Assembly (NCBI GenBank): GCA_021849425.1
Contig: JAJZSY010000015.1
Span: 1 to 64,000 of the forward strand
DNA length: 64,000 bases
Origin: Pseudomonadota bacterium
GTDB taxonomy: Bacteria; Pseudomonadota; Alphaproteobacteria; Acetobacterales; Acetobacteraceae
Direction: 5' to 3'
Shown: positions 38,126-49,007 of the stretch, one piece after another
How the letters are laid out: each line of letters opens with the position of its first letter
How positions within the stretch are numbered: position 1 is the first letter of the stretch
Notes under the pieces: model-generated
Databases searched by the model: none
What the model saw: the letters and a program-made list of their open reading frames with translations, nothing else
What the model was told of the DNA's origin: nothing
Made by a program: the position numbers and the translations under genes

Positions 38126-39285
38126 GCCACCCGGTCCTGCGCGCCAAAGCTGAACAGCCCGTCCGCCGCACTCTCGGCATGCGACCGGCGCCGCGTCAGG
38201 GCCAGCAGGAAGCCCATTTGCAAGCCCGTCGCCAGCACCGCGGAGCCGCCATAGGACAGGAAGGGCAGCGTCATTCCCTTGGTCGGAATCATCGACAGCG
38301 ACGACGCCATGTTGATGAAGGCCTGCAAGCCGAAACTGGTCAGCAGACCCGTCGCGGCAAGGGCGGCGAACGGATCGGTCTCGCGCAGCACCCGCGCGAG
38401 GCCGCGAAGCACGATCACGGCGTAAAGCGCGATGATGCCGAGGCAGAGAAACATGCCGAACTCTTCTCCCGCCACCGCGAACACGAAATCGGCGCGCGCA
38501 TCCGGCAGGTAATGTTTCACCTGCCCCTCGCCCGGCCCGCGCCCCCAGAGGCCGCCATTGGCGAAGGCCGACAGCGCGGTGATCGCCTGGTAGGCCTTGT
38601 CCTTCGTCGGGTGCAGGAACAGCATCACCCGCTTGTGGACATGCGCGATCAGCTCGAAGGCGGCGATCCCGCCGATCCCGAACCCGGCAAGACCGAGACC
38701 GACAAAGGCGGGATTCAGTCCATCGAGGAAAAGCTGGACAAAGAACGTCGCCAGCACGAGCGCGGTGGTCCCGACATCCGGCTGGCGCAACAGGATCAGC
38801 ACGACGATGGCGTTCAGCCCCACCGCCGCGAACATGCCCGGAAACCCCGGCGTGCGGCGCCGTTCGGCCAGCAGCCACGCCGAGGCGATCACGAGCGCCG
38901 GCTTGAGGAACTCCGAGGGCTGGATGGTAAAGCCCGGCAGCGCGATCCAGCGCCGTCCGCCATCCACAACGACGCCATGGACCAGGGTGAAGCCGGTCAG
39001 CACCAGAAACACCACCCCGATCGCGAGCGCCGCGAGCTTCACATGGTGCAGGTCGAGCATCGAGACGCCGACCATCAGCAGGCCCGAGGCGAACAGATAG
39101 ACGATCTGGCGGACCATCACGATCGTGTTCGGATCGTCGAGCGACAGGCTGTTCGCCGGCGTCGCCGCGAAGGCGAGCACATAGCCCACGCCCACCAGCA
39201 ACAGCAGGGCGGTGAGCATGACGCGGTCAACGCTCCACCACCACCGTCCGACGACCGAATCATCCGCGCGGGAAAGGACGGGCAT
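38122..39285 (-). CDS. ftsW: Peptidoglycan polymerase FtsW
   Basis: 387-residue SEDS glycosyltransferase that polymerises lipid II at the septum with FtsI. About ten transmembrane helices; conserved loops include GGRRWIALPGFTIQPSEFLKPALV and the catalytic-Asp loop LRQPDVGTTALVLATF, with GPGEGQVKHYLPDARADFVFAVAGEEFG. The start overlaps the murD stop by one base (TAATG). Confidence 0.96.
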   Translation of the reverse strand: MPVLSRADDSVVGRWWWSVDRVMLTALLLLVGVGYVLAFAATPANSLSLDDPNTIVMVRQIVYLFASGLLMVGVSMLDLHHVKLAALAIGVVFLVLTGFTLVHGVVVDGGRRWIALPGFTIQPSEFLKPALVIASAWLLAERRRTPGFPGMFAAVGLNAIVVLILLRQPDVGTTALVLATFFVQLFLDGLNPAFVGLGLAGFGIGGIAAFELIAHVHKRVMLFLHPTKDKAYQAITALSAFANGGLWGRGPGEGQVKHYLPDARADFVFAVAGEEFGMFLCLGIIALYAVIVLRGLARVLRETDPFAALAATGLLTSFGLQAFINMASSLSMIPTKGMTLPFLSYGGSAVLATGLQMGFLLALTRRRSHAESAADGLFSFGAQDRVA

Positions 39286-40670
39286 TACATCGCCTCCATC
39301 TGGCCGAGGCGCATGGCCAGTTCGGCGAAGCGCCGCCCCCGCGCGGCATAATCGGTGAACTGGTCGAAGCTCGCCGCTGCCGGCGAGAGCAGCACCGTGC
39401 CGGCGCCCATACGCAACGCCGCCGCGAAGGCGGCGGGAACCGCGCGTTCGAGCGTCTGCGCGTGTTCGAACGATACACCCGCGTCACCGAGCGTCGCCGC
39501 GAAGATGGCCGCATCGCGACCGATCAGCACCGCATGGGCAATGCGGGAGAACCACGGCGCCAGCGATTCGATGCCGCCGTCCTTGCCGATTCCGCCGGCG
39601 ATCCAGACCAGGCGGTCATGGCAGTCGAGCGCCCGTGCCGCCGACTCGGCGTTGGTCGCCTTGCTGTCATCGATGAAGGCGACGCCCGCAACCGTGGTGA
39701 CGAGGCGCTGGCGATGCGGCAGGCCGGGAAAGGACCGCATCGCCCCGCCGATGGCCTCGCGCGGCACGCCGAGCGCGAGCGCGATCGCCGCCGCGGCGGC
39801 CGCGTTCTGCGCGTTGTGCGTGCCGGGGAGCGCGCCGGCCGCGTCGAGATCGGCGATGACACCGGCATGATCGACCAGCATCCGGCCGCGCGCGAAAATA
39901 TCCGCGGCCCGGCTGCCGGAAATCCGCACGACTCGTCCCGCGTTTCCCTCGAATCGGTCGGCCATCGCCGCCGTCAGGACGTCGTCGATTCCGAACACGG
40001 CAACATCCCCCGCCGCCTGCCCGGCAAAAAGCCGAGACTTTGCAGCTTCATATCCCGCCATATTGCCATGGCGGTCGAGGTGATCGGGGGTCAGATTCAG
40101 CATTGCTCCAGCACAGAAGCGCATGTTTTCGATTCGCTCCAACATGTAGCTGGACATTTCGAGCACATAGACGCCGTCATCGCCGAGCGGTGGCAGGGCG
40201 AGCGCGGCCGGCCCCAGATTGCCCCCCGCCGCAACCTCGACCCCCGCCTCGGCGAGGATATGCGCAAGCAGCGCCGTGGTGGTGGACTTGCCGTTGGTGC
40301 CGGTGATGCCGACGAACCGCGCAGCGCTTCCCGAGCAGCGAACGGCCCGGAACAGCAATTCGGCATCGGTCAGAATCGGCACGCCGGCCGCGATGGCCGC
40401 CGCCGCCTCGGGGTGCGGCGCCGGCAGCGCGTGCGGAATGCCCGGCGAAAGCACCAGCCCGTCGACACGCGATGCCGCGCTCGGCCGGCCGAGCGCGAAG
40501 CCCTCGGCGGCGGCGGCGCCGCGCCGCGCCGCGTTATCGTCCCACGCGATGACCTCGGCCCCCATATCCCGGAGCGCCCGCGCCGCCGGCAAACCATTCA
40601 CCCCGAGCCCCATCACCGCGTAATGCCGCCCCGCGAACACCGGTTTCCACGTTTTCACTGGCGCGCTCAT
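39285..40670 (-). CDS. murD: UDP-N-acetylmuramoylalanine-D-glutamate ligase
   Basis: 461-residue Mur ligase adding D-Glu. N-terminal [24 protein letters not shown] loop [32 protein letters not shown] and [25 protein letters not shown] (with the metal-binding His) and C-terminal [17 protein letters not shown]. The start overlaps the mraY stop as ATGA. Confidence 0.97.
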   Translation of the reverse strand: MSAPVKTWKPVFAGRHYAVMGLGVNGLPAARALRDMGAEVIAWDDNAARRGAAAAEGFALGRPSAASRVDGLVLSPGIPHALPAPHPEAAAAIAAGVPILTDAELLFRAVRCSGSAARFVGITGTNGKSTTTALLAHILAEAGVEVAAGGNLGPAALALPPLGDDGVYVLEMSSYMLERIENMRFCAGAMLNLTPDHLDRHGNMAGYEAAKSRLFAGQAAGDVAVFGIDDVLTAAMADRFEGNAGRVVRISGSRAADIFARGRMLVDHAGVIADLDAAGALPGTHNAQNAAAAAAIALALGVPREAIGGAMRSFPGLPHRQRLVTTVAGVAFIDDSKATNAESAARALDCHDRLVWIAGGIGKDGGIESLAPWFSRIAHAVLIGRDAAIFAATLGDAGVSFEHAQTLERAVPAAFAAALRMGAGTVLLSPAAASFDQFTDYAARGRRFAELAMRLGQMEAM

Positions 40671-41755
40671 CGGATTTTCAGGGTCGCGAGGCCCATCAGC
40701 GCGAGGATCATCGCGACGATCCAGAACCGGATCACCACGGTCGGCTCGGCCCAGCCCTTCTTTTCGAAATGGTGATGCAGCGGCGCCATCAGGAACACGC
40801 GCCGCCCCGTCCTTTTATACCAGAACACCTGCACGATGACCGAAACGGTCTCGACGACGAAGAGTCCGCCGGTGATCGCCAGCACGATCTCGTTCTTGGT
40901 CGCCACCGCCACCGAGCCCAGCGCGCCGCCGAGCGCGAGCGAGCCGGTATCGCCCATGAACACGGCGGCGGGCGGCGCGTTGAACCAGAGAAAACCCATG
41001 CCCGCGCCGATCAGCGCCGAGCAGAACACGGCCAGTTCTCCCGTTCCGGGCACGAAATTGATTTCGAGGTAATGCGCGAAGATCCGGTTGCCGACCAGAT
41101 AGGCGATCAGCGCGAACACGCCGGCGGCGATGATCGTCGGCACGATGGCGAGTCCATCGAGTCCGTCCGTCAGGTTCACCGCGTTGGACGCGCCCATCAT
41201 CACGAACATCGCAACCAGCGGAAACAGCGGTCCGAACGGGATCATCAGATTCTTGAACATCGGCACGGCGAGCGAATCGGCGATCGAGCCCGGCATCAGC
41301 CGGGTGATCCACACCGCAGCACCCAGCCCGAGCGCGGCCTGCACGACGAGCTTGATCCGCCCTGGCACGCCCTTGGTGTTGCGCTTGGTGAGCTTGAGAA
41401 AATCATCGGCGAAGCCGAGCGCGCCATAGCCGATGGTGATCATCAGCACCGCCCAGACATAGCCGTTGCGCGGATCGGCCCAGAGCAGCGTGGAGACGGT
41501 CAGCGCGATCAGGATCAGGAAGCCGCCCATCGTGGGCGTGCCCTTCTTCTCGATCAGATGACGTTCCGGCCCATCGGCACGGATCGGCTGCCCCTGCTTC
41601 TGGAGCGATTTGAGCCAGCGGATCAGCCCTGGCCCCAGCAGGAAACTCACGATCAGCGCCGTCAGGCACGCGCCGCCCGCGCGGAACGTGATGTAACGGA
41701 ACAGGTTCAGGACATGGAAGGCCGAGACATGCGGCAGAAGCAACGCGTAAAGCAT
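40667..41755 (-). CDS. mraY: Phospho-N-acetylmuramoyl-pentapeptide transferase MraY
   Basis: 362-residue ten-helix enzyme making lipid I from UDP-MurNAc-pentapeptide. Shows [36 protein letters not shown] with the DD pair, [14 protein letters not shown] with the NxxxTDG motif, and the end [23 protein letters not shown] with the HHH signature. It overlaps the murF stop by one base (TGATG). Confidence 0.98.
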   Translation of the reverse strand: MLYALLLPHVSAFHVLNLFRYITFRAGGACLTALIVSFLLGPGLIRWLKSLQKQGQPIRADGPERHLIEKKGTPTMGGFLILIALTVSTLLWADPRNGYVWAVLMITIGYGALGFADDFLKLTKRNTKGVPGRIKLVVQAALGLGAAVWITRLMPGSIADSLAVPMFKNLMIPFGPLFPLVAMFVMMGASNAVNLTDGLDGLAIVPTIIAAGVFALIAYLVGNRIFAHYLEINFVPGTGELAVFCSALIGAGMGFLWFNAPPAAVFMGDTGSLALGGALGSVAVATKNEIVLAITGGLFVVETVSVIVQVFWYKRTGRRVFLMAPLHHHFEKKGWAEPTVVIRFWIVAMILALMGLATLKIR

Positions 41756-43110
41756 CAGAATTCATCCTCGAGCGCCGCGACCACATCACGCATCCGCGAC
41801 CCGTAGCTCCCCTTCACCAGAACCGCGTCGCCCTCGGCAAGAGCCGCGCGCACCGCCGGCGCGAGGGCGGCGGCATCGGCCGCCCAGGCGCCCCGCTGGC
41901 GCTGCGGCAGGGCATCGAACATCACGCGCATATGTGGCCCGCAGGCAAAAACGAGATCGGCGACTCCGGCCACCGGTGCTGCGAGATCACGATGCTCGGC
42001 ATCGGCGAAGTCGCCGAGTTCGAGCATGTCGCCGAGCACGGCGATGCGCCGGCCGGGCAGCAGGGCGAGAACCTCGAGCGCCGCGCGGACGGAATTGCCC
42101 GAGGCGTTGTAGCTTTCGTCGAGCAGCGTGACGCTCGCGCCATTGACGATCGCCCGACGCCGCGCCCCGCGGCCGGCCATGGGCGCAAATCCGTCGAGCG
42201 CCGCGGCCGCCCGCGCCGGGTCGAGCCCGAGCGCCGCCGCCGCCGCCAACGCCGCCACCGCATTCATCGCCATGTGTGTCCCCGGCGCGGCGAGGTGGCA
42301 CCGGAGCGGGATGCGCAGGATATTCGCCGCCACCGCAACCCCGTCGGCATCGTTCACCGCCTCGATCAACATGGCTTCAGCGTGTTCGTCCGCACCGAAG
42401 CTGATCACGCTCACGCCATCACCCGCCCGGCGCGCAAGCCGCGGCAGGAACGGCCCGCGCGGCAGCACGGCGGCGCCGCCCGGCACCAGGCCGCGCAGCA
42501 AATCCGCCTTCTCGTCGGCGATCGCCTCGATGGAGCCCATCAGCCCCAGATGCGCCGATCCGATCGCGGTGATGATACCGACATGCGGCCGCGCGAGGGC
42601 TGCAAGCGGCGCGATCTCGCCCGGATGGTTCATGCCGATTTCCACCACTGCGAAATCCGCATCGGCCGGCAGCCGCGCGAGGGTCAGCGGCACGCCGATA
42701 TGGTTGTTGAACGACGCCTCGGCCGCATGGGTGGCGCCGAACGCGGCGAGGATGCGCCGCAGCATCTCCTTGGTGGTGGACTTGCCGACCGACCCGGTCA
42801 CCGCGACCACCCGCGCCCGGCTGCGCGCCCGGCCGAATGCGCCGAGCGCGGTCAGCGCGGCCTGCACATCCTCGACGAGCAATGCCGGCCCGGCGCCGAC
42901 ATCGCGCGACACGAGCACGCATGAAGCGCCCCGCGCCTCGGCATCGGGCACGAAATCATGCCCGTCGCGGGCATCCGACAAGGCGACGAACAACTCGCCC
43001 GGCGCGATCGTCCGGCTGTCGATCGAGACACCGGCAGCCGCCGCCTCGCCGCGCAGCCAGGTACCGCTGGTGGCGGCGGCAAGGTCGCGCGCGGTCCACA
43101 AGGCGTTCAT
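41755..43110 (-). CDS. murF: UDP-MurNAc-tripeptide-D-Ala-D-Ala ligase
   Basis: 451-residue Mur ligase completing the pentapeptide with D-Ala-D-Ala. ATP loop [45 protein letters not shown] and [24 protein letters not shown] are family signatures. The N-terminal [27 protein letters not shown] domain binds uridine. The ATG overlaps the murE stop as ATGA. Confidence 0.97.
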   Translation of the reverse strand: MNALWTARDLAAATSGTWLRGEAAAAGVSIDSRTIAPGELFVALSDARDGHDFVPDAEARGASCVLVSRDVGAGPALLVEDVQAALTALGAFGRARSRARVVAVTGSVGKSTTKEMLRRILAAFGATHAAEASFNNHIGVPLTLARLPADADFAVVEIGMNHPGEIAPLAALARPHVGIITAIGSAHLGLMGSIEAIADEKADLLRGLVPGGAAVLPRGPFLPRLARRAGDGVSVISFGADEHAEAMLIEAVNDADGVAVAANILRIPLRCHLAAPGTHMAMNAVAALAAAAALGLDPARAAAALDGFAPMAGRGARRRAIVNGASVTLLDESYNASGNSVRAALEVLALLPGRRIAVLGDMLELGDFADAEHRDLAAPVAGVADLVFACGPHMRVMFDALPQRQRGAWAADAAALAPAVRAALAEGDAVLVKGSYGSRMRDVVAALEDEF

Positions 43111-44552
43111 GCCGCGAGGTCCCTGATCACCGCCGCATCGTCGAAGGGCAGCACCACATCGCCGACGATCTGCCCGCTCTCGTGCCCCTTGCCGGCCACG
43201 GCCAACACATCGCCCGCCCGCAATTCGTCAAGCCCTGCCGCAATCGCGGCGCGCCGGTCGCCGATCTCGCGTGCGTCCGGGCAGGCCGCCAGAATTTCCG
43301 CGCGGATCGCGGCGGGACCCTCGCTGCGCGGATTGTCGTCGGTGACGATGGCGACATCGGCGAGCCGGGCGGCCACTTCGCCCATCAGCCTCCGCTTGCC
43401 GCGATCGCGATCGCCGCCGGCGCCGAACACGAGCACCAGTCGCCCCGCCGCGTGCGGACGCAGCGCGATCAGCAGCCGCTCCAGCGCATCCGGCGTATGG
43501 GCGTAATCGACATAGGCGGCCGCCCCGTTCGGCAGCACCGCCGCGCGTTCCAGCCGCCCGCGCACCGGCGCGAGGCCCGGCAGCAGGCCGAGCGGGTCGG
43601 ATACGCCGGCGGCGCGCGCGAGTCCGGCGGCGAGCAACGCGTTATCCGCCTGGAACCGCCCCGGAAGCGGCAGGTCGATCTCGCGTGTCACGCCGCCTTG
43701 CGCCACCGACAGCACCTGACCCGACGGCGTCGCGGCGATGCCGCGCAGATCGAACAGATTGCCGCCCGCGCCCACCGTCGCGAAATCCAGCCGCCGCGCC
43801 TGCGCGATCTCGCGCAGCGCCGCCAGCGTTGCAGTGTCCAGATCCGCCATCGCCACCGCGGGCGCGCCGGGCTGGCACAGCTCGTCGAACAGGCGCAGCT
43901 TGGCCTTGCGATACGACGCCATGTCGCCGTGGTAGTCGAGATGATCGCGCGTCAGGTTGCTGAACCCGGCGGCGGCGAAACGCACCCCGTGCAGGCGGAA
44001 CTGGTCGAGCCCGTGCGAGGAGGCCTCGAGCGCGACGGTGTCGATGCCGGCAGCCCGCAACATGGCAAGGGTTCCGGCCAGCGTCACCGGGTCCGGCGTG
44101 GTCAGGCTCGTCCCCGGCGCGAAGCCGGGCGCGATCAGCCCGAGCGTGCCGAGCGAGGCGGCTTTCCTGCCGCTGGCGGCGCTCATCTGGCGGATGAAAT
44201 CCACCGTCGAGGTCTTGCCGTTGGTTCCCGTCACGCCGAGGATCGTCTCCGGCGGCGGCCCGGCCAGCGTCGCCGCGATCTCGGCGAGGCGCCGCCGCGG
44301 TTCGGCATCCTCGATCAGCGGGCGTGGCGGCACGCCCGGCGGCCAGCGCGTGCCCGCGGGCGCCAGCACCGCGGCAGCACCGCGCGAAACCGCCTCGGCA
44401 ATGAAATCGCGCCCATCGGCGCGCGCGCCCGGCAGGGCCGCGAAGATCATGCCCTCGCGCACGGCGCGGCTGTCGGCGGTGATCCCCGAAAACGCGGCCT
44501 CCCGCGGCAGGGTCCAGCCCGGCGCGGCGCCGTAACGTGCAAGACCGTCCAT
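43107..44552 (-). CDS. murE: UDP-MurNAc-dipeptide: meso-diaminopimelate ligase
   Basis: 481-residue Mur ligase adding the third residue. Motif DNPR (VTDDNPRSEGPAA) is the marker for meso-diaminopimelate rather than lysine. Other signatures: GITADSRAVREGMIFAALPGARADGRDF, ATP loop GVTGTNGKTSTVDFIRQM and LTRDHLDYHGDMASYRKAK with the carbamylated Lys. The ATG at 44552, 4 bases after the ftsI stop and preceded by a GGGGGGG run, is favoured; an upstream GTG at 44570 would add six residues and overlap ftsI. Confidence 0.96.
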   Translation of the reverse strand: MDGLARYGAAPGWTLPREAAFSGITADSRAVREGMIFAALPGARADGRDFIAEAVSRGAAAVLAPAGTRWPPGVPPRPLIEDAEPRRRLAEIAATLAGPPPETILGVTGTNGKTSTVDFIRQMSAASGRKAASLGTLGLIAPGFAPGTSLTTPDPVTLAGTLAMLRAAGIDTVALEASSHGLDQFRLHGVRFAAAGFSNLTRDHLDYHGDMASYRKAKLRLFDELCQPGAPAVAMADLDTATLAALREIAQARRLDFATVGAGGNLFDLRGIAATPSGQVLSVAQGGVTREIDLPLPGRFQADNALLAAGLARAAGVSDPLGLLPGLAPVRGRLERAAVLPNGAAAYVDYAHTPDALERLLIALRPHAAGRLVLVFGAGGDRDRGKRRLMGEVAARLADVAIVTDDNPRSEGPAAIRAEILAACPDAREIGDRRAAIAAGLDELRAGDVLAVAGKGHESGQIVGDVVLPFDDAAVIRDLAA

Positions 44553-44556
44553 CAGT

Positions 44557-46647
44557 TCACCCCCCCGCACGCGTCACCGGCAGGGCGATATTCATGATCC
44601 GGTTCCCGGGCGTGCGGGTGCCGGAAGCGGTCGCCGGGGGCAGGCTCACCGTCTGCGCCGCCGGTGCCGCCAAGGGCTGCCACATCTCGGTCCGTGCGAG
44701 CGCCCGGTCATGCGCCGCGACATCCATGTTCGCCGGCGGCGTCTGGTGCGCGAGAAGATAGGCGTATTTGCTCGCCCCCGGCGGGAACAGGTGCCCCGGC
44801 CCCAGCGCGAGCCGCCCCGGCGGCGCCCTGGGATCGAGCGGGATCGACAGTGCCGCCTGTGCCGCGGCAAGCGCCTGGCCCGACAGCGGCATGATGCCGA
44901 GCATCGGCCCGATCCGCGAAATGATCTGGGCGACGGCCGGCGCGGCGACATAGCCGCCGGTGGTAAACCCGTGGCAGAACGGCATCATCCGCTTCGTCGC
45001 ATGCGGCTGCAGCACGACGACATAGACCACATAGCGCGGATCGTTCATCGGAAACGCCGCCATGAACGAGGCGTTGTTGAGATGCCGCAGATACCGCCCG
45101 TTCGGCCCGACGACCTGCGCCGTGCCGGTCTTGCCGCCCACCAGATAACCCGGCACCCGGGCATAGACGCCGGTGCCATCCGGTGCTGTGACGACGTTGC
45201 GCATCATCTTGCGCATGATCAGCGAGGTCCGCTCGCTCATCACCCGCACCCCCGCCGGCGGCGTACCCCGGTCGAGCAGCGTCGGCGGATACCAGATCCC
45301 GCCATTGACGACCGGCACAACCGCCGAAATCAGTTGCAGCGGCGACATCGCGATGCCGTTGCCGAAGCTGACCGTCATCGTCGTCAGCAGTTTCCAGCTC
45401 GACTTCGGATGATACATCGGCGGCGTTGCTTCCGGCAGCTGGATCGGCGGGCGGCGGAAGAAGCCGAGCTTGCGCAGCCAGGCGCGCTGGATTTGCGGCC
45501 CCAGAATGGTCGCGATTCGCGAGGCGCCGATATTGGATGACACGGCAAGGATATGCGGCACCGCCATCCAGATATGCGCAGGCTCGAAATCGGTCACGGT
45601 AAACCGGCCAACATGCAGCGGATGGGTGGTGTTGAACCGGTCCCAGGGCTCGATCATCCCGGAATTGATCGCCATCGCCAGCGTCTGCAGCTTGAACACG
45701 CTGCCCGGCTCGTAATCGCCGGAAACGCAGCGGTTGAAGCGCGCATCGACGGGTGCCGTGCCGAGATCGTCGGCCTTGTAATCCGGCACGCTGGCCATCG
45801 CCAGAACCCGGCCGGTCCGCACCGACATGACGATGCCGCAAGCGCCCTTGGCGTCGTAATCCGACATCGCCCCCCAGATCGCCTGACGCACGATCCCCTC
45901 GGCGCCGATGTCGATCGACAGGCGAAGCGGCTTGCCGGGGTCGGCGGTCAGCCGCTTGTTGAACCAGTCCTCGACGCCGGCGATGCCGCGCTGGTCGGGC
46001 GTCACCCCGCCCAGAATATGCGCCGCGAGATTGCCCTGGGGATAGTGCCGCCGCTCCGTGTTCTCGAAATACACGCCGGGAATCCCGAGTCGGTTGACCG
46101 CCAGCTCCTGCGAGGCCGTCAACTTGCGATCGAGATACACGAAATCATGCGCGCGGTCGGCAAGCCGTGATTCGAGAAATCCCGGATCGAGCCCGGGAAT
46201 CACCGCCGCGATCTCGCGCGCCGCGACGCCCGGGTCCTGAACCTGCTTCGGATTGGCGTACAGCGCCGCCGCCGGCAGCGAAACGGCAAGAATTTCGCCA
46301 TTGCGGTCGGTGATCTCGGCGCGCGCGGGCGGCGGCAGCGCGATGGTGGTCGACGGCGTCTGCGCCGCGATCGCCGCCTTGTCGGGCGGCACCGGATGGA
46401 CGACCGTGACATACACGACCCGCGCCGCGAGGAGCAGGAAGATCAGGACAAATCCGCCGAACCCGGCGGCAAGCCGCCGGTGCAGCGTGCCGATCGCGGC
46501 GCGGCGCACGAGATCGGGCGAGGTGACGCGCACATGCTCCATCCGCGGTGTCGCGCCGCGCTCGGGCGCGCCGGCGCGGCGCGTGGCGTCACGGCCGGTT
46601 CCGGGAACGCGGGGCGAGAGACTGTCGCGGGGCGGAGGTGCGGTCAT
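44557..46647 (-). CDS. ftsI: Septal transpeptidase FtsI (PBP3)
   Basis: 696-residue class B penicillin-binding protein crosslinking septal peptidoglycan. A 55-residue basic cytoplasmic part precedes one transmembrane helix (FGGFVLIFLLLAARVVYVTV). Active-site motifs are present: SxxK in EPGSVFKLQTLA, SxN in AVSSNIGAS and KTG in VGGKTGTAQV. The pedestal contains ITDRNGEILAVSLP. The ATG at 46647 overlaps the ftsL stop as ATGA. The roughly 100 residues after the transpeptidase core, and the total length, exceed the usual 570-600. Confidence 0.96.
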   Translation of the reverse strand: MTAPPPRDSLSPRVPGTGRDATRRAGAPERGATPRMEHVRVTSPDLVRRAAIGTLHRRLAAGFGGFVLIFLLLAARVVYVTVVHPVPPDKAAIAAQTPSTTIALPPPARAEITDRNGEILAVSLPAAALYANPKQVQDPGVAAREIAAVIPGLDPGFLESRLADRAHDFVYLDRKLTASQELAVNRLGIPGVYFENTERRHYPQGNLAAHILGGVTPDQRGIAGVEDWFNKRLTADPGKPLRLSIDIGAEGIVRQAIWGAMSDYDAKGACGIVMSVRTGRVLAMASVPDYKADDLGTAPVDARFNRCVSGDYEPGSVFKLQTLAMAINSGMIEPWDRFNTTHPLHVGRFTVTDFEPAHIWMAVPHILAVSSNIGASRIATILGPQIQRAWLRKLGFFRRPPIQLPEATPPMYHPKSSWKLLTTMTVSFGNGIAMSPLQLISAVVPVVNGGIWYPPTLLDRGTPPAGVRVMSERTSLIMRKMMRNVVTAPDGTGVYARVPGYLVGGKTGTAQVVGPNGRYLRHLNNASFMAAFPMNDPRYVVYVVVLQPHATKRMMPFCHGFTTGGYVAAPAVAQIISRIGPMLGIMPLSGQALAAAQAALSIPLDPRAPPGRLALGPGHLFPPGASKYAYLLAHQTPPANMDVAAHDRALARTEMWQPLAAPAAQTVSLPPATASGTRTPGNRIMNIALPVTRAGG

Positions 46648-47525
46648 GGCACGCCTCCGTCCGCCGGGCGCGGTGGCGGCAAGCTCGCGGCATAGCCGCC
46701 GAAAACCGAGGCCGCATGCGGCGCCGGGGCCGCGGCGCGCGCGGATCGCGGCGGACGCCGGGAATGCGGGAACGGCAGGGGATCGCTGGCCCGGATCGGC
46801 CGGATCGCCGGTGCCACGGAATGATCCGCCGGCCGGGGCGCGAGGACCGAGGCGCCGAGCATCTGCGGCCGGCGCGCATCGGCGACGACGGATGACGAGG
46901 CAGCGTTGCGCTGGTGGCGGGCGGGCCGATCGACGGCAACGACGGTGTGATGGGCCGGTGCGTGCGCAGCCGAAACCGGCCGCGCAACCGTATGCGGCTT
47001 CACCATCGCCAGCACGGTTCGCGCCCTGGAGGACGCCCGGTTCGCCACCGGCGGCGGCGGCGGGATCGTCGCGAGAGCGACAGTCCGAGGCGCCGCTACC
47101 GCGGCGACAGTCCGAGGCGCCGCTACCGCGGCGACAGTCCGAGGCGCCGCTGCCGCGGCGACGGGCGCGGATGAGGGGGCGCCGGAGACATCCCCGGGCA
47201 AAGGCGGCGGCAGCGGCAGATGCGGCGCCTCGGCGCCCGGCGGCGGCAGCGCATCGGCCAGTTGTTGCCATGACACCAGCTGATCCGGCTTCATCGGCTT
47301 GAGCTGCGGCATGAACATCGCGGCAAGCCGGGTCAGCCGGTTCGGATCGGTTTCAAGCGCCCATTCGGCACGCAGCACGCGGATGCGCTGTTCGGAGCTG
47401 CGGATCTGCGCGGTGACCCCGCCAATCTGGTGATCGAGCGTGCCGGCGCGGTGCTTCACCACGAACAGCCAGGCGCCCGAGCCCAGCATCAGCAGCCCGG
47501 TGACGAGGGTGACGGGGCGGATCAT
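46644..47525 (-). CDS. ftsL: Divisome protein FtsL with a long repeat-bearing C-terminal extension
   Basis: 293 residues; FtsL homologues usually have 90-130. The first 90 look normal: transmembrane helix (about 6-22), [45 protein letters not shown] as coiled coil, then [22 protein letters not shown]. After that follow about 195 Pro/Ala/Arg/His-rich residues with three tandem copies of a nine-residue unit (AAPRTVAAV) and several Ala-His-Pro runs. The position between rsmH and ftsI, and overlaps with both, fix the identity. The extension would be periplasmic and basic; its role is unknown. Confidence 0.9.
   Translation of the reverse strand: MIRPVTLVTGLLMLGSGAWLFVVKHRAGTLDHQIGGVTAQIRSSEQRIRVLRAEWALETDPNRLTRLAAMFMPQLKPMKPDQLVSWQQLADALPPPGAEAPHLPLPPPLPGDVSGAPSSAPVAAAAAPRTVAAVAAPRTVAAVAAPRTVALATIPPPPPVANRASSRARTVLAMVKPHTVARPVSAAHAPAHHTVVAVDRPARHQRNAASSSVVADARRPQMLGASVLAPRPADHSVAPAIRPIRASDPLPFPHSRRPPRSARAAAPAPHAASVFGGYAASLPPPRPADGGVP
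47081..47161 (-). repeat. Three in-frame 27-base tandem repeats within ftsL
   Basis: Units at 47081-47107, 47108-47134 and 47135-47161. The first two are identical and the third differs by a single base. Each encodes nine residues of the FtsL extension. The near identity suggests recent slippage or homogenisation, so copy number may vary between strains. Confidence 0.95.
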
Positions 47526-48463
47526 GCCGCAAGCCTTTCGATGCCCCGCAGCCGCGCCGACCGGGCGCGCGGGTTGGCGGCGGCCTCCGCCTCACCCGGC
47601 GTGACGACGCCGCGGGTCAGGGCGCGGAACCGCGGCGCGGCCGCTTGCCGCGCGAGACCGGAGGGATCGTGCCGCGAGGGCGCGGCGACATGACCGGTCG
47701 CCGCATTCATGAAGCGCTTGACGATGCGATCCTCCAGCGAATGGAACGAAACGGCGACGAGCCGCCCGCCGGGCGCCAGCAGCGAAGACGCCGCCTCAAG
47801 CCCGAGCTCGATCTCGGCGAGTTCCTGGTTCACCTCGATCCTGAGCGCCTGGAAACTGCGCGTCGCCGGATCGATCCCGGAGCGGTCGGGCCGGACCACC
47901 GAGCGGATCACCGACGCAAGATCGGCGGTGGTCTCGAAGCGCTGCGCGGCGCGGCGCCCGACGATGGCGGCGGCAATCCGCCGCGACGCCCGCTCCTCGC
48001 CGAAATGGAAAAGAATGTCGGCCAGCTCCGCCTCGGCATAGGTGTTCACGATATCGGCCGCGGTCGGCCCGGCCGCGCCCATGCGCATGTCGAGCGGCCC
48101 ATCGGCCCGGAAGGAGAAGCCCCGCGCCGGATCGTCGAGCTGGTAGGACGACACCCCGAAATCGAACACCGCGCCGTCAAGCGCTGTCACCCCACGATCG
48201 CGCAGCAGATCGAGCAGGTCGCCGAACCGGCCCTCGACGAGATGCAGCCGGCCGGGATGCCGGCTGGCCAGCGCCGCGCCGCGCCCGATGGCCGCCGGAT
48301 CGCGGTCGATCGCCCAGACCGCGCAGGACGCCGCCTCCAGAATGGCAGCGCTGTATCCGCCGCCGCCGAAGGTTCCGTCGAGATAAACCCCGCCATCGCG
48401 CGGCGCGAGCATCGTCACCGCCTCCTCGCGCAGCACCGGCACATGGGAAAACCCGCCATTCAT
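47522..48463 (-). CDS. rsmH: 16S rRNA m4C1402 methyltransferase
   Basis: 313-residue SAM-dependent methyltransferase modifying C1402 of 16S r[40 protein letters not shown] contains the SAM site, [30 protein letters not shown] the characteristic catalytic region, and [29 protein letters not shown] complete it. ATGA overlaps with both mraZ and ftsL. Confidence 0.97.
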   Translation of the reverse strand: MNGGFSHVPVLREEAVTMLAPRDGGVYLDGTFGGGGYSAAILEAASCAVWAIDRDPAAIGRGAALASRHPGRLHLVEGRFGDLLDLLRDRGVTALDGAVFDFGVSSYQLDDPARGFSFRADGPLDMRMGAAGPTAADIVNTYAEAELADILFHFGEERASRRIAAAIVGRRAAQRFETTADLASVIRSVVRPDRSGIDPATRSFQALRIEVNQELAEIELGLEAASSLLAPGGRLVAVSFHSLEDRIVKRFMNAATGHVAAPSRHDPSGLARQAAAPRFRALTRGVVTPGEAEAAANPRARSARLRGIERLAA

Positions 48464-48918
48464 GCCGACGCTCCCGCCGGCAGGGTGAGCCCGCCAATCC
48501 GCGCGCGCTCCCGCGCCTCGGCCCGGCGACGGTCGGCCGCGTCCGGCTCCCAGATCTGGAATGTCCGCCCCAGCCCCATGAACACCACGCTGTCACGCAA
48601 CCCCGCATGCTCCACGAGCGGCTCAGGCAGCAGAACCCTTCCTTCCTTGTCGGCTTCGAGCGGCCAGGCATCGGCGTAGAGCGCCGCCGCCATGTCATCG
48701 TGGGTATCGCTGAACAGGTCGAGACCTTGCAGACGCGTGGCCAGCGCCTCGAACACCGGCGTCGGCCAAGCCTCGATGCAGCGATGCTTGTGCGATGGCC
48801 GCAGGATCAGGCCGTGCGAGTCGCCATCCCGGCGCAGGGCGGCACGAAACGCCGCCGGGACCGATACCCGGCCCTTGGCGTCCAACCTGTTCCTGTGAGT
48901 GCCGAGAAACTGGCTCAT
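48460..48918 (-). CDS. mraZ: Transcriptional regulator MraZ
   Basis: 152-residue double AbrB-fold DNA-binding protein that in E. coli represses its own dcw operon. Both halves show the family motif: [20 protein letters not shown] and [17 protein letters not shown]. It is the first gene of the cluster. No clear Shine-Dalgarno precedes the ATG. Four TGGGN boxes lie 90-124 bases upstream, matching the known type of MraZ site. Confidence 0.96.
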   Translation of the reverse strand: MSQFLGTHRNRLDAKGRVSVPAAFRAALRRDGDSHGLILRPSHKHRCIEAWPTPVFEALATRLQGLDLFSDTHDDMAAALYADAWPLEADKEGRVLLPEPLVEHAGLRDSVVFMGLGRTFQIWEPDAADRRRAEARERARIGGLTLPAGASA

Positions 48919-49007
48919 CGGCGCTGTCGCGGCCCTTTCGTCTCGCCGTTGATATGCCTCGCTGCAAACATTCCGACATCAGGACGGTACGTCAGCCGGA
49001 TTCGCTA

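Noticed and set aside
38126-38878. An N-terminal extension of murG
   Set aside because: It is the wrong frame of ftsW. MurG homology starts right after the ATGA overlap.
47081-47161. CRISPR-like repeats
   Set aside because: The three 27-base units are contiguous with no spacers and are in frame within ftsL.
46648-47271. An N-terminal extension of ftsI by about 200 residues
   Set aside because: It reads an alternative frame through ftsL; the true ftsI start overlaps the ftsL stop as ATGA and begins just before the basic tail and transmembrane helix.
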